Below are positions 10,722-20,467 of a stretch of DNA of 64,000 bases, piece after piece. The DNA is from Alopecurus myosuroides (Eukaryota > Streptophyta > Magnoliopsida > Poales > Poaceae), in the NCBI GenBank assembly GCA_028641055.1, contig CM054059.1, forward strand, positions 46,450,477 through 46,514,476, read 5' to 3'. The notes under the pieces were generated by a model. That model was not told the DNA's origin. It saw only the letters and a program-made list of their open reading frames with translations, and ran no database searches. Each line of letters starts with the position of its first letter. Within the stretch, counting starts at the first letter, position 1. The position numbers and the translations under genes are program-made.

Positions 10722-11400
10722 ATACAGAAATGCAGAATCATGCCCGTCATTCACGATCATTGCGGATGAGTAGTCCTGATTCCACGCATTCGGAATAGGC
10801 ACCTTCTTTGGGTTCTCGTCTTCATCAGAACCATCTGAATCATTACCAAGATCACTATCACCATCAGCATCTTATTCCGCCATCAGGTTTTGCATGTGAC
10901 CGTAAAGCTCGTCAGCATCTGCATTGCCACTCTCATTACCATCGGTACCATTTTCTCCTCTTTTCTGACTATTCTGCACTGTTTAACCATCTCCCCCAAC
11001 ATTTGACAGATCATAACCTTCACTGCTCTCCCCAGGCTCATACGCTCCCTCGTCTTCTGGACGATAACCTCCTTAAGCACGGGAGTCAGTAGGGCAATAG
11101 GATTAACGTCCCTTTTTTGACATCCATCTATCCAGCCCAACCACCGACTGTCCCGCTCTGTGGGTCTCAAATACCACGTAAATTTGTTCTTGACCGGGTC
11201 CACAATGCCTCGATACCGACTGTGTGTGTCTCAGTATTAAGGCTAAAAATTAGCGCCAACCAATCTTTCAACTGCATAACAGATCATGTTTTAGGGGCTT
11301 GTAGAGGTACATCCATGTGCACAAACTGGCTAAGATCAACTCCACTCTCAGTTGTTAGCACATTACCAGGCAGTAACAAAAATTGAATGTTACTAAATCA
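10722..11400 (-). pseudogene. MULE transposase, N-terminal segment
   Basis: This is the N-terminal part of the same MULE transposase as 905-1665 and 2995-3256. The minus-strand frames show VDLSQFVHMDVPLQAPK, then SVMQLKDWLALIF, then a WYLRPTERDSRWLGWI-type block, and an acidic region rich in Asp, Glu, Gly and Ser that leads to VPIPNAWNQDYSSAMIVNDG. The order is that of the related grass MuDR-type proteins. Several stops and frame changes occur between these blocks, so it is non-functional. Its downstream end is cut at 10722 by the Athila-type LTR insertion. The upstream start of the gene is not clear. Confidence 0.75.
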
Positions 11401-12466
11401 GACATTTCTGTTGACCTATAAAGTTATTCAATATCGTTAACAATATTCAATATATATTATTACTACATATTACCACATATCCGAATAATAGTACTACCCA
11501 ATATTATTACTACATGTCCGCGTGGCTACAAAATTTTATTCACGCATCTATAAATTAACTAAATATCCACACAGCCGCGAACTTATATTCGCACATCACT
11601 ACCAAAAATTATTACTACATATCTGCGCGTCTATAAAAATATATAACAACAATAAAAACCGAGCAATGCGGTCGATTCTTACCCTTGAAGCGTGTTTCTA
11701 TCGGACGCGTCAAGTCACCGAGACAGCACGAACACGCAGTCCACCACCATAAGCACCACCACCGTGAGATGAACTCATGCCACCAACATCACATAAACCA
11801 CCATGAAAACCACCCCCACAAGCTATCCCATCATGAGATCAGGCCATCCCTAGTCTCCCTAGCTTCACTCTAAACGATTTATGGTGAAAAATGCGGAGCA
11901 AATCGGTTGAAATGGTGAGATTAATTCATGCCTTGAGTTTGAAGAGAGAGAGAGAGGGGAAGAACAAGCAGGGAAGAAGAGAAAGGAAGAAAGGAAGAAG
12001 AGGGCCAACGCGCCTATACCGACCCAGGCACTAATCGGGTGTGGCCTACCCGAGCTGCGGACCCCTGCCTGCTCGCCCGACTGGCAGTGGCAGCGGTGAC
12101 GTGGTCTGGCCACTAATCGGCTACCGCGTGGCCGATTTCCTGCTATCGGGTGGGGCGTACCCGACAGGAATAAATCGGGCGTAGCTCTTCCGATTGGCTC
12201 ATATTTTCGAAAATTATCCAATCTGCGTATTATTTTTTGAAATACGTAATAAAAACGTATTGTTTAAAAAAATAAACTTTAAGGTATGAGCATTGCAATC
12301 CTGATGTCAATTAATCAGTAATGTCAACTGATCTTGCCGGAAATATTCATGAGATTATGTTCACATGCTAATTAATTAGTGAGTAGCTTGCTCTTGCTTC
12401 TCACGGAGCATTAATCCTAGTAGTATCCTACCTTAATCTAGTTCTAGCACATACTTATTAAACGAA
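11401..12466. other. Probable MULE 5' non-coding flank
   Basis: No coding region is supported. It holds an AT-rich block with repeated attattactacat-type motifs (11,440-11,650), a CA-rich block (11,720-11,830), a GA microsatellite (about 11,943-11,955), and a block with repeated aatcgggtgtgg/cccgacagg-type words (12,030-12,190). It then has an A/T-rich stretch with tacgtaataaaaacgtat. Its position upstream of the MULE start suggests the MULE leader and possibly its terminal region, but no terminal inverted repeat partner was found in the window. Confidence 0.4.
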
Positions 12467-12636
12467 TCTCCACTACTTATAAAACAGAGAACTTCGTGGG
12501 AAAATTAAATCTCAACCGTACATACACAATAATCAAGCGGTCCACGACCTTCTCTTCTCTCCCACCTCTATTCACATACCCTTCCATATGTGATAACTGA
12601 ATAAATGCCGGATAGGCTGCATCTACCCAGTCCTCA

Positions 12637-12909
12637 GGCTGGTCACAATGGGGAGGAACTTAGGAGTAACATCACACATTTCAATACAAATTTGCTTATG
12701 TGGCACGTATTTAATGAAGAGAGAGGTGCTTGTGGTAACTAACTAAGTTACCGGAACATCACACACTCCAAGAAACAATGAGTCTATAGCCTAATAAATG
12801 CATTATTGTATGACACTACATACATGTTACTCCCCATTGTGGAGGTAGGAACATAGTCTAGAAAAGTGTGTAGGTTCCTACCTTATGTTACTCCCCATTG
12901 TGACCAGCC
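12637..12909. mobile_element. MITE with 19-bp TIRs and tca duplication
   Basis: A 273-bp element with perfect 19-bp terminal inverted repeats (ggctggtcacaatggggag and its complement) and a 3-bp duplication tca at 12634-12636 and 12910-12912. A 3-bp duplication fits PIF/Harbinger or CACTA derivatives, but the usual Harbinger TWA is not met. The right-terminal word tgttactccccattgtg occurs twice, near 12,827 and 12,885. The inverted words aggtaggaac and gttcctacct lie between them, so the right end seems to have been duplicated. Confidence 0.75.
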
Positions 12910-14494
12910 TCATAGCAATTAGCAGGATCAAAATCGGGGAATCGCGAGGAAAACGCCATGGCCCGCGTCATCGGAGCAGGCGAGCCGCAACCAAGAGCAC
13001 TAGCAGACTTCAGATCCGTAGGCATGACGCTGCTGCTGTTGTGTCGACCATCCTAGGCGTCCATCCGTGCGCCGCCGACACCGATTGGTTTCCCGTATGC
13101 AACCCCCGCTGCATGAGATTCGCCCGCCCCTGGATAGCCAAGCTGCGGCTGCCCCTGGCCATAAAGGCGAGGGTTCCGCGGATGGTACGGAGACCAGGAA
13201 GAAGGGCGGCAGTGGGACGTAAGTACGTAACAAACAGGGGCGTAGCAGGCCAACCTGCGAGGTGATGCCTTGGTGTGCTGCAGCAGCCACCAGATCACGC
13301 GCTCGGGTGGGGTACGTGACCTGCACATGCTAGATACTGCGCTCTTCTAATTAGTGAAGATAATATTTGCTCTCATTTTTTTTATCACGGTCGTTGCTTC
13401 TATTAGTCTTTTGGTACAATTGGATCTTTGGTATTGAGCTTCAGATTGTAATGTTTTTCATACATTTTTGTAGGGCACTGGAGCGAACATGCTTTACAGC
13501 AGGACTTTAGATCAAAACGAGTTGACACATTAGTGATGATGGGTTACTGAGCAAAGGAATGTCATTCTTCCTAAAAAGAGGGTATGTTCAGTTCTGGTTT
13601 GCATTGGTGGAATTTGGAAAATCCTACAAACTTCAGTACATGGGGGAATTTTGAACTGATATGGCACATGCTCATGTGTATTTTAAATTTTCCTTGTTTC
13701 TTCTTCTGTTACTTAAGAGGAAATTAACGTTATGTCGATGTGCAACTTGAAAACTGGGCTTTGGGTTATGAGTACAATGTGCAACTTGCATTGGTCCCTT
13801 TCAGATAATTTTACACCTGAAATTAGTACCAACAATCGTATTCGTGAACAAAAAAAATCTGAAACATATGTCCATTATTGAATTACGGGTACAAGGTTCA
13901 GAGAAATTTTGACACTATTACACAACATGTTTTCCATATCATAGGCTGCTTCATTCCCGCACTGCTGGTTTACAATGTAGAAGATCGTTTAGAAGCTCAA
14001 TAATGAATATTATTTACTCTAATGCAAATTACATGCATTTCACTTCTTGTATTTCTAGATCTTCTGCATCCGAGATTGTAAATGACCTTGTCCATGTAGT
14101 GACCTAACTTATTGGTCTCGCAAAGTATCACTTAAATCATTTTCATGACATGAATCGTGATAATATTGCAGCACCAAGGCAAGTGCATAATAGTAGATTA
14201 TATAAGGTTGGCAGATAGATGTCCTTGCAGGTTCATCTCTTAGAGTTATCTTTCAGTTTGTAACGGGGGAGCACGAGAGCATACTACAAATTATTCACAT
14301 GGCCAGGAGATGGCATTCAAATTTATGTAGCAAAGTTTTAGATGCAAGTCATTTCTGTCCATTATTAGCAGATTTAGGTGCAAGTCTTCTATTGTGCCAT
14401 ATTCATGAAAACAAAGCACATGGTATATTCGGATTGAAGACTTGTTTGCTATATCACAATTTTGGTTGTATTTAGAGGTCAATCACTAATATTA

Positions 14495-14702
14495 CTCCCT
14501 CCGTCCTGGTGTATAGGGCACATATAGCAATTCTCTAGGCCCAAGGTAGTCATTCATTGGGGTTTAAACATTACATGCATTGGTGGAGAGGAGTGAAGAA
14601 AGCCAACCACCCACTAATTAGAAGAGAATTAATGTAAAATGTGCCTAATAGATTGGACTACATGTTTTTGAGATTGTGCCCTATACACCAGGACGGAGGG
14701 AG
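14495..14702. mobile_element. Stowaway MITE
   Basis: A 208-bp element with the Stowaway terminal repeat CTCCCTCCGTCC, extended to ctggtgtatagg and its complement, and TA duplications at 14493-14494 and 14703-14704. No coding capacity. It is nested in Helitron H1 and would have been moved by Tc1/mariner-type transposase supplied from elsewhere. Confidence 0.93.
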
Positions 14703-15458
14703 TATCATTTTTTTTCTTCTGGTTGTTCTACGGGAGGACCGGACATGCATTTCTCTTATCTCACGCCCTGAACATCACTACGGGTGAAGGACATGGTCAC
14801 CGATATCTGGTGTTGTGGTTGGCGTGAGGTGCTCGGTTGGAACTACAAGAGAGCTGAGAGCCTATGACTGATCGTAGAAATGAAAGGAAGTGAAATTCAT
14901 ATTTAAGAAGGCCAAGATCATAAAAGATAATTCATAGTAACACAAAGGAGTCAACGATGTGCCAAAATGCTCTTACGGTATTGTGGAATGTGATCCATAC
15001 CAATATCCATAGGTGTTACCTGTAGGCACATGTTTGTTGGTTTCACCATCTTACTTCCATGCCATTTGCAATTTGCACTTGTGTTCTATGGAGAGACAAG
15101 CTTATAATGAATCACATCATTGGAAACAGCGATAGGTTGTTGCACTGGATCAGAATTCAGATCAAAGAAAACTTGACCTTTTTTATGTTTTCCAAACATA
15201 TGCATCTATAGATAGTATGATAGATTTAGTCATGGTGTTTCCCGTTCCAACATGAGCCATTGTTTTCAAAAACTATACTGATTTTATATTTCCATGTCTA
15301 TTAGCACATTCATACACACATATGATTACCATGGAACATAGACTTAAAAATTCCAAAGTTTTTTGGTTTTATATAATGTAGACGTGCGTTGCACGTGCAC
15401 ACTTACTAGTAAATACAAAGTATAAACAGTAGGGAAACCTATTGTACAGCTTAAAAAA

Positions 15459-16958
15459 TTAAATAAAAATCTTTTCTGTACTGGTCGCTACCCATCTCCG
15501 CATCTGGGCCTCCAGTTCACGCTTATGTTTAGAGCTTAACCCCTCATCGAACACAACGTGCAGCCTCTCAAGAACCAACGCGTTACGGAGCAAGGGCTTG
15601 GCCAGCATCCTCTGCGTCTCGCAGCCATCATAGCCTTCCATGCGGAACACCCTCAGGCGCTGCCGCAAGCAGGGGATGTAAAAGTTCAGCTTGTCAGGGA
15701 CCGTGATCTCGTTAGGAACACTGGTCTCCTTAGCAACCCTCGTGTACCTCCGCGAGGAGCTTTCTTGCAGCTCCCTCATGATAAGCCATAGGACCTCCAA
15801 GCTCGGAGTCTGCTCTAGTATCCTCCCCACGGCAGCGACGGTGTAGGAGGCGCTGACGCAGCCTTGCAGTGTGAGACACGTCAAGCCAGAGAACAGCGGG
15901 AACCCTGCGGCGAAGAACCCGGTCTCCAGTCTGTGGTGGTGCAGATGCAGGTGCTTGGTGTCAGAGATTTTCCCAAGGAATCTCGTGAGCCCGACGAACT
16001 CTTCAGAGTGGTCGGGTGCTCTGCAGAGCTCGATGGTGCACGAAGGGATGATCGCCGGTGAGCCATGCAAAGATATGAGTGACTCCTTTGGTACCCTACC
16101 CTTGTAGTCCAGCGACCTCAGCTCCGACACGTCAATGTCAACACACCTTACATAATGGCAGCAGCGAAGGGCAAACCGTCGGAGGCGTTTGTCAACAAGG
16201 GATACCCTTTTGAGCGTAAACATGGCTTCGAGTGTCAGGTCGGCGAGGCGAGGGCAGCTCGAGATCAGGCGTTGGATGCTTGTCTCCGATTCACGGAGGC
16301 TCGTGAGCCGTAGTGTCTCAAGGAAGGGCAGGTTGATGGCTGGCACGCTCGGTAGTTCGAGCCGGCAGTGACAGAGGCACAGCGTCCGGATGGCGGCCGA
16401 ACATGAGAAGAGCTTGCGTGGAAGGAGATACCTCCACCTGTTTTCGTAGTCATCAAAGGAGGAGCTTCCTTCCTTGTCACCGGCATTGGTGCGACAGAAG
16501 GGGGCGATGCGGAAGCACAGGTCGAGGTGGAGCTCTGGTCTGGTACTGTTACTGCCACGCGAAGGCAGCACGTAGGCGAGCCACTGGTCGACGGGCACCT
16601 TGTCCCACCAATGCCAGCTGTCGAAGGCGAAGCGGAGGCTGCGCACGGGCACGGCCGGTCCTGGGCACCGACGGCGGCAAAGGAGGGCGGAGTTCATGTC
16701 ATCCAGGAGAACGTAGCTGCAGCTCTTCCTCTCATCGGAATTGTAGTAGTAGGTGATGCAATCTCTTTCCCTCGCCCCCTCTTCCTCCTCGAACGAGATG
16801 GTGTGGACGCTGCCGAAGACGTGCCGCCACCTGCGGGCCAGCGCCGCCGCGCAAGCAGCCTCCTTGGGGGGGAGGAAGGAGAGGACGTGGCCGAGCAGGT
16901 CGTCGGTGAGGCCACTGATGCGATCTGATCGGCGCCTCGGCCTCTGGCATGAAGACAT
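15459..16958 (-). CDS. F-box/LRR (FBD-like) protein A1
   Basis: This encodes a 499-residue F-box protein, presumed to be the substrate-binding subunit of an SCF (Skp1-Cullin1-F-box) ubiquitin ligase; the target is unknown. The F-box spans about residues 12-49 (DRISGLTDDLLGHVLSFLPP, then ARRWRHVF). The middle, about 180-330, contains irregular leucine-rich repeats (FLETLRLTSL, CPRLADLTLEAM, LRSLDYKG). The end, about 415-490, resembles the FBD domain (LRVFRMEGYDG, LERLHVVF). The start is the ATG at 16958-16956 (MSSCQRPRRRSD); an upstream in-frame TTG is not needed. It is one uninterrupted exon. It is transcribed divergently from B1, whose ATG is 226 bp away, and it is paralogous to A2 at 24,243. 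Expression cannot be judged from sequence. Confidence 0.9.
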   Translation of the reverse strand: MSSCQRPRRRSDRISGLTDDLLGHVLSFLPPKEAACAAALARRWRHVFGSVHTISFEEEEGARERDCITYYYNSDERKSCSYVLLDDMNSALLCRRRCPGPAVPVRSLRFAFDSWHWWDKVPVDQWLAYVLPSRGSNSTRPELHLDLCFRIAPFCRTNAGDKEGSSSFDDYENRWRYLLPRKLFSCSAAIRTLCLCHCRLELPSVPAINLPFLETLRLTSLRESETSIQRLISSCPRLADLTLEAMFTLKRVSLVDKRLRRFALRCCHYVRCVDIDVSELRSLDYKGRVPKESLISLHGSPAIIPSCTIELCRAPDHSEEFVGLTRFLGKISDTKHLHLHHHRLETGFFAAGFPLFSGLTCLTLQGCVSASYTVAAVGRILEQTPSLEVLWLIMRELQESSSRRYTRVAKETSVPNEITVPDKLNFYIPCLRQRLRVFRMEGYDGCETQRMLAKPLLRNALVLERLHVVFDEGLSSKHKRELEAQMRRWVATSTEKIFI

Positions 16959-17184
16959 ACCGATCGACAACTTCCGATATGGCAGCAGGCAAACTAGTGT
17001 TTCATGTTATAATACGGACGGTACCTCGATGGTTTCCGTTTCAAAGAGGGTCCATGCAACCATCGATCCTGACCTGCCATAACCAAAATTGAAACAGAAT
17101 CTTTATGCAAGCACCGACCCAAATCTTCTCGCCAAAAATCAAGCACACCCCACGCATCGATCACGTCTCCGCCGATCGACCAAG
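16959..17184. promoter_or_regulatory. Shared intergenic (bidirectional) region A1/B1
   Basis: Only 226 bp separate the start codons of the divergent genes A1 and B1, so both leaders and core promoters must lie here. There is no unmistakable TATA box. The equivalent spacer of the second pair is 306 bp (25,650-25,955), and its sequence just before the B start (ccaagATG) is conserved. Co-regulation of each pair is an inference from this spacing. Confidence 0.45.
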
Positions 17185-18928
17185 ATGAAGAGACCAAGGC
17201 ACATAACGGAATGGGCAAGGAAGCTACGCGATTAAAGAAGGATGACCCTGCATGGACTTCCATCTGGATTATGCTCTTTTCTCCATTTTGTTCCTCTTTC
17301 TTTTCTCTCTGTTTTCTGTTGCTTAGACACTATCTCTTTTTCTTAGTTTCTTCTCTGCTTTCGGCTTTCCCACCACATCTACTTAGATGGGTGACTTGTA
17401 AATCCACAACAACTCTTGTAACTATAAGGTAGAGGCTTTCTCTACCTTCATTATATTCAAAAAAAAAAAGAGACCAAGGCACGCGGACCGGCTGAGCGCT
17501 CTCCCCGACGAGACGCTCCACCGCATCCTCTGCCACCTCGTGTCCGACGAGGCCGTGCGCACCAGCTTGCTCTCCCGCCGGTGGCGTGACGTCCACACCG
17601 CCGTCCCCGTCGTCCACCTCGTCGACCACAAAAAAGACCATCACTACGATACGCCGAGTCACAAGGGCGGCCCTCCGGTATGCTTCGACCAGAAAGTGAC
17701 AGGCGCGTTCCTCTGCAAGGCCCTGGGGACGCCCATCCGCACCTTGCAGCTCGACGTGTGCAGAGCCCCTCACCACCTGATCGACCAGTGGATCGTCTCC
17801 GCGGTGTACTTCGGCGCCGAGGAGATCGACGTCAAGCTGGGGCACGGCTTTAACAGACGCAGATTGTGCCCCTTCGTCGCTTCCGTGGGGGCATCGGCAG
17901 ACTTCGAGGACTACCAGTGGAGCAGGTATGCCAGATACGTCAAGACGCAGCACCATCTGTTCGGGTGCCGGACGCTTCGCTGCCTGCGCCTGACGAACTG
18001 GACGCTCGATCTGCCGAGAAGCTTCGACATGGCGTCACTGGAGACGCTCTTCCTCTCGCGGATCATGGACAAGCACCGTCTCCTACCGCAGCTGCTTTCA
18101 AACTGTCCAAGCCTCGTTAACCTGACGTTGCAGGAGTGCCCGAGCGTCAGAGAAATCTCGGTGGAAAGCGCCCACCTGCGGAGCTTTTCCATGATCTGCT
18201 GCCACCATGCCAGGCGCGTCAAGCTGCACAGCGCGTGCCTGCGGTCGCTGCACTACAAAGGCGGCCTTCCTAGAGAGTCGCTCTTCAGGATTGCGGACTA
18301 CAGAGGAATCGTGGCGCTGAAGATTGAGATATGTGAAGACCTCTCCAAAAGGGAATCAACGAAAGTTGCTTCGGTTGCTACACTGCTCAGCCGGTGCCAC
18401 AAACTGACGTACCTTCACCTTTCCTTGCGCCCATCAATGGCTTACCACAGCAGATTATTCGCAGATGCTGTACACAGGCTACCTATCAGGCACTTGGGCC
18501 TCAAAGGCTGCTTGCCCAACGATCATGCCGTCCGGTCTGTTGCCGTCTTGCTTCGGGACACAAAGAACCTGAAAGAGTTGTCGTTGTTTCCTTCAGATAC
18601 CAGGCCTCAAAAGGACGAGTTTTCCGATAGTGAATCAGATGCCGAGTCTGAAGACGAAGGTGAGGATGGTGTTGACTATAGTAGTCAGGTGACAGATAGT
18701 TTGTGGGAGATGTACATAAAATGCATGGATCATAAGCTGAGAAGAATCAACATGGTAAACTATAAAGGACTACAACTTGAAAGGATACTTGCCAAGTTCC
18801 TTCTCTACAGGTGTGAGAATTTGAAGGAATTCTCGGTTACCCTTGGAAGCTCCCGGCGTAAAGATGAGATTGCAAGGGAGCTAAGATCCTGGAGATCCAA
18901 TCGCAATACCAGAGTAACCATCAATTGA
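17185..18928 (+). pseudogene. F-box/LRR gene B1, disrupted by a LINE tail
   Basis: This was an F-box/LRR protein of about 487 residues of the second subfamily. The native ATG is 17185-17187 (ATG AAG AGA CCA AGG CAC). After codon 6 a 265-bp LINE tail plus a 15-bp target duplication is inserted. Reading from the ATG now meets TAA after 16 codons. Beyond the second duplication copy the frame is open from 17468 to the stop at 18926-18928. It holds the rest of the F-box (ADRLSALPDETLHRILCHLV, then LLSRRWRDVH), leucine-rich stretches (CLRLTNWTLDLP, CPSLVNLTLQECPSV), an acidic loop (SDSESDAESEDEGEDG), and an FBD-like end (LRRINMVNYKGLQLERILAK). The next in-frame ATG is 18029, which would lose the F-box. 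The rest of the frame is undamaged, so the insertion is probably recent. Confidence 0.88.
17203..17467 (+). mobile_element. 5'-truncated LINE (L1-type) 3' tail with target duplication
   Basis: A 265-bp insert that ends in a run of about ten A. It is bounded by direct repeats aagagaccaaggcac at 17188-17202 and 17468-17482; the first three bases of the second copy may belong to the A tail. It contains a C-terminal-like coding scrap (PAWTSIWIMLF), a long pyrimidine-rich stretch, and the 3' part gggtgacttgtaaatccaca leading to the A run. These are signs of target-primed reverse transcription of a truncated LINE. The pyrimidine tract ending in ttgcttag could act as a splice acceptor. Confidence 0.85.
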
Positions 18929-19127
18929 TGGCAGCACAAGTTGCCATTTTGCTTGTAAAAACCAAAATTAGGAGAAAGTTTTAGCGTAATTTCTTCTAAT
19001 AACAGGATATTAAACATATATTTGCTTGAATGTTTCTCTGTTAAAACTACTTTCTTTTTTCTTGTTGGACATACATACAGTACCTGATAAGCACACTGTA
19101 ATACAGCCTGGTCCTAATCGCAAAAGG

Positions 19128-19285
19128 GAGAACTAGGCTGTAGCCTAGTGGCAAGGGGAGTAGTGACAAACCCCTACGCCCAGAGTTCGAATCCCATCGG
19201 GAGCGGATTTCTGGTGCCTCACCCGGGTGGGCTTCTTCCTACCAAAGAAAAGTCCTGGGTGCTAGTGCCCAAGGATCTCATTTTT
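19128..19285 (+). mobile_element. tRNA-derived SINE (Au-SINE-like)
   Basis: A 158-bp element with a tRNA-like head: an A-box-like tagcctagtgg near 19140 and a B-box-like agttcgaatcc near 19184. It ends in a T run (catttttct), as Au-type plant SINEs do. It is flanked by 14-bp direct repeats ctaatcgcaaaagg at 19114-19127 and 19286-19299. It lies about 200 bp downstream of the B1 stop codon. Pol III internal promoter function is inferred. Confidence 0.85.
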
Positions 19286-19299
19286 CTAATCGCAAAAGG

Positions 19300-20467
19300 C
19301 AAGAATTCTAGAACAACAAGTTTGACAGAATTGAAATTGCATCTCACATGGTTAATAGAATTTAAGGTGCATCAAGATTATAGACATTTTATTTCTCATT
19401 AAACAGTAGTTCTACATGACCTGTAATGGAATTAACAAAATATTATGCAAATGTTATTAAGATGAGTTGGAAGAACAAACTATTTATTAACCATACAACA
19501 TGTTTTCTACAACTCATTAAGAAGTTCCATACACAAGGAATAGAGAAGAACAACATATGATTAAATTGATTTTCAAAACTGCCATTGTTGAGACAAAATA
19601 TCCGAGATTTTTTTTAAGGTAATTAATGTATGTAATAAACTAATCAAACTACTAAATTATTAGGCATGTGAACATGATCTGATGAATATGACAGTCAAAA
19701 TCGGTTAACATAATTGACATCAGGACATAATGAGATAGTAAGCATCAGGCATATACCTGAATTAACCAGTTTGCTTTCTTTGTCCAGCCACATGAATGCA
19801 AAATGATCTCTCTTTAATGTTATTTTGTAAGAAAATGCAGACTAATGAGTCGGCAAACGGTGCAGAACACTAACATTCTTAACACTTCAGTACAAAAGGT
19901 ACTTCTGTTCTCCTGGCTGTTAGTAATGTCCCTTGCTGCGAGTAATGAAGCTAGCCCAACAATAGGTCAACAGTGTGCACACTTATAAGATGATCAGCAG
20001 CACTCAGATTTCCAGAGGCCTCGCGGGCGTCAATGGCAGCTACAGATCCGGGAGGATGTATTCTTTGTCTCAAGAAGATAGTCAGGCATGCTGGCACTGA
20101 ATTACCATCACTAATTACTTGATCAGTAAAGTAAGACGGATTGTGATTTCACCTTTGCTTAGTGATTACTTGACCAGTTATCTGTTATGGTTAATTTAGT
20201 TGTGGTACCTTAATATTGCTTATGCATCAGATATTGTGATTGTTCCCCCATAGATAACTTGGTTCCACTCTTATTGGTTGGCTCTTGCCTCTTGGTAGAT
20301 TCCAGTCTTTTCTTACAATTTTATCTTCTTTTAATGTGGTGCCTTAGTAATTGTGAGTTTTTCTTATAGTTTTATCTTCTTTTTAAGTGTACATATTGTC
20401 GGTTGTGTGTGCCTACCGCCAGCTTATTTTGGCTCCATAGTCATCTAGTTTTGTCGGTCTCCATATG
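19300..20467. other. AT-rich 3' flank of B1, no gene seen
   Basis: No coding region is supported. The stretch 19,675-19,750 (gatctgatgaatatgacagt and following, to catcagga) recurs in diverged form at 23,657-23,735, and a weaker relative lies downstream of B2 at about 27,640-27,870. These are apparently old copies of the 3' flank of the B gene. Confidence 0.45.

Larger units (their letters stand above)
12467..15409 (+). mobile_element. Non-autonomous Helitron H1
   Basis: A 2,943-bp Helitron-like element. It begins TCTCCACTACTTATAAAAC right after an A (12466) and ends CTAG right before a T (15410), as expected for insertion into an AT dinucleotide. Thirteen bases before the end lies the hairpin ACGTGC-GTT-GCACGT. 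It carries no Rep/helicase frame, so it is non-autonomous. Inside are a 273-bp MITE (12,637-12,909), a GC-rich segment (12,930-13,330) that may be captured genic DNA, long AT-rich non-coding DNA, and a Stowaway MITE (14,495-14,702). It ends only 50 bases beyond the stop codon of the F-box gene at 15,459. Confidence 0.78.

Noticed and set aside
17540..18928. An intact B1 coding sequence starting at 17540
   Set aside because: That codon is GTG inside the F-box (CHLV). The true ATG is at 17185, separated by the LINE insert.
19140..19200. A tRNA gene on the plus strand
   Set aside because: A and B boxes are present, but no cloverleaf with matching acceptor stem could be drawn. The segment lies inside a SINE with its own target duplication.
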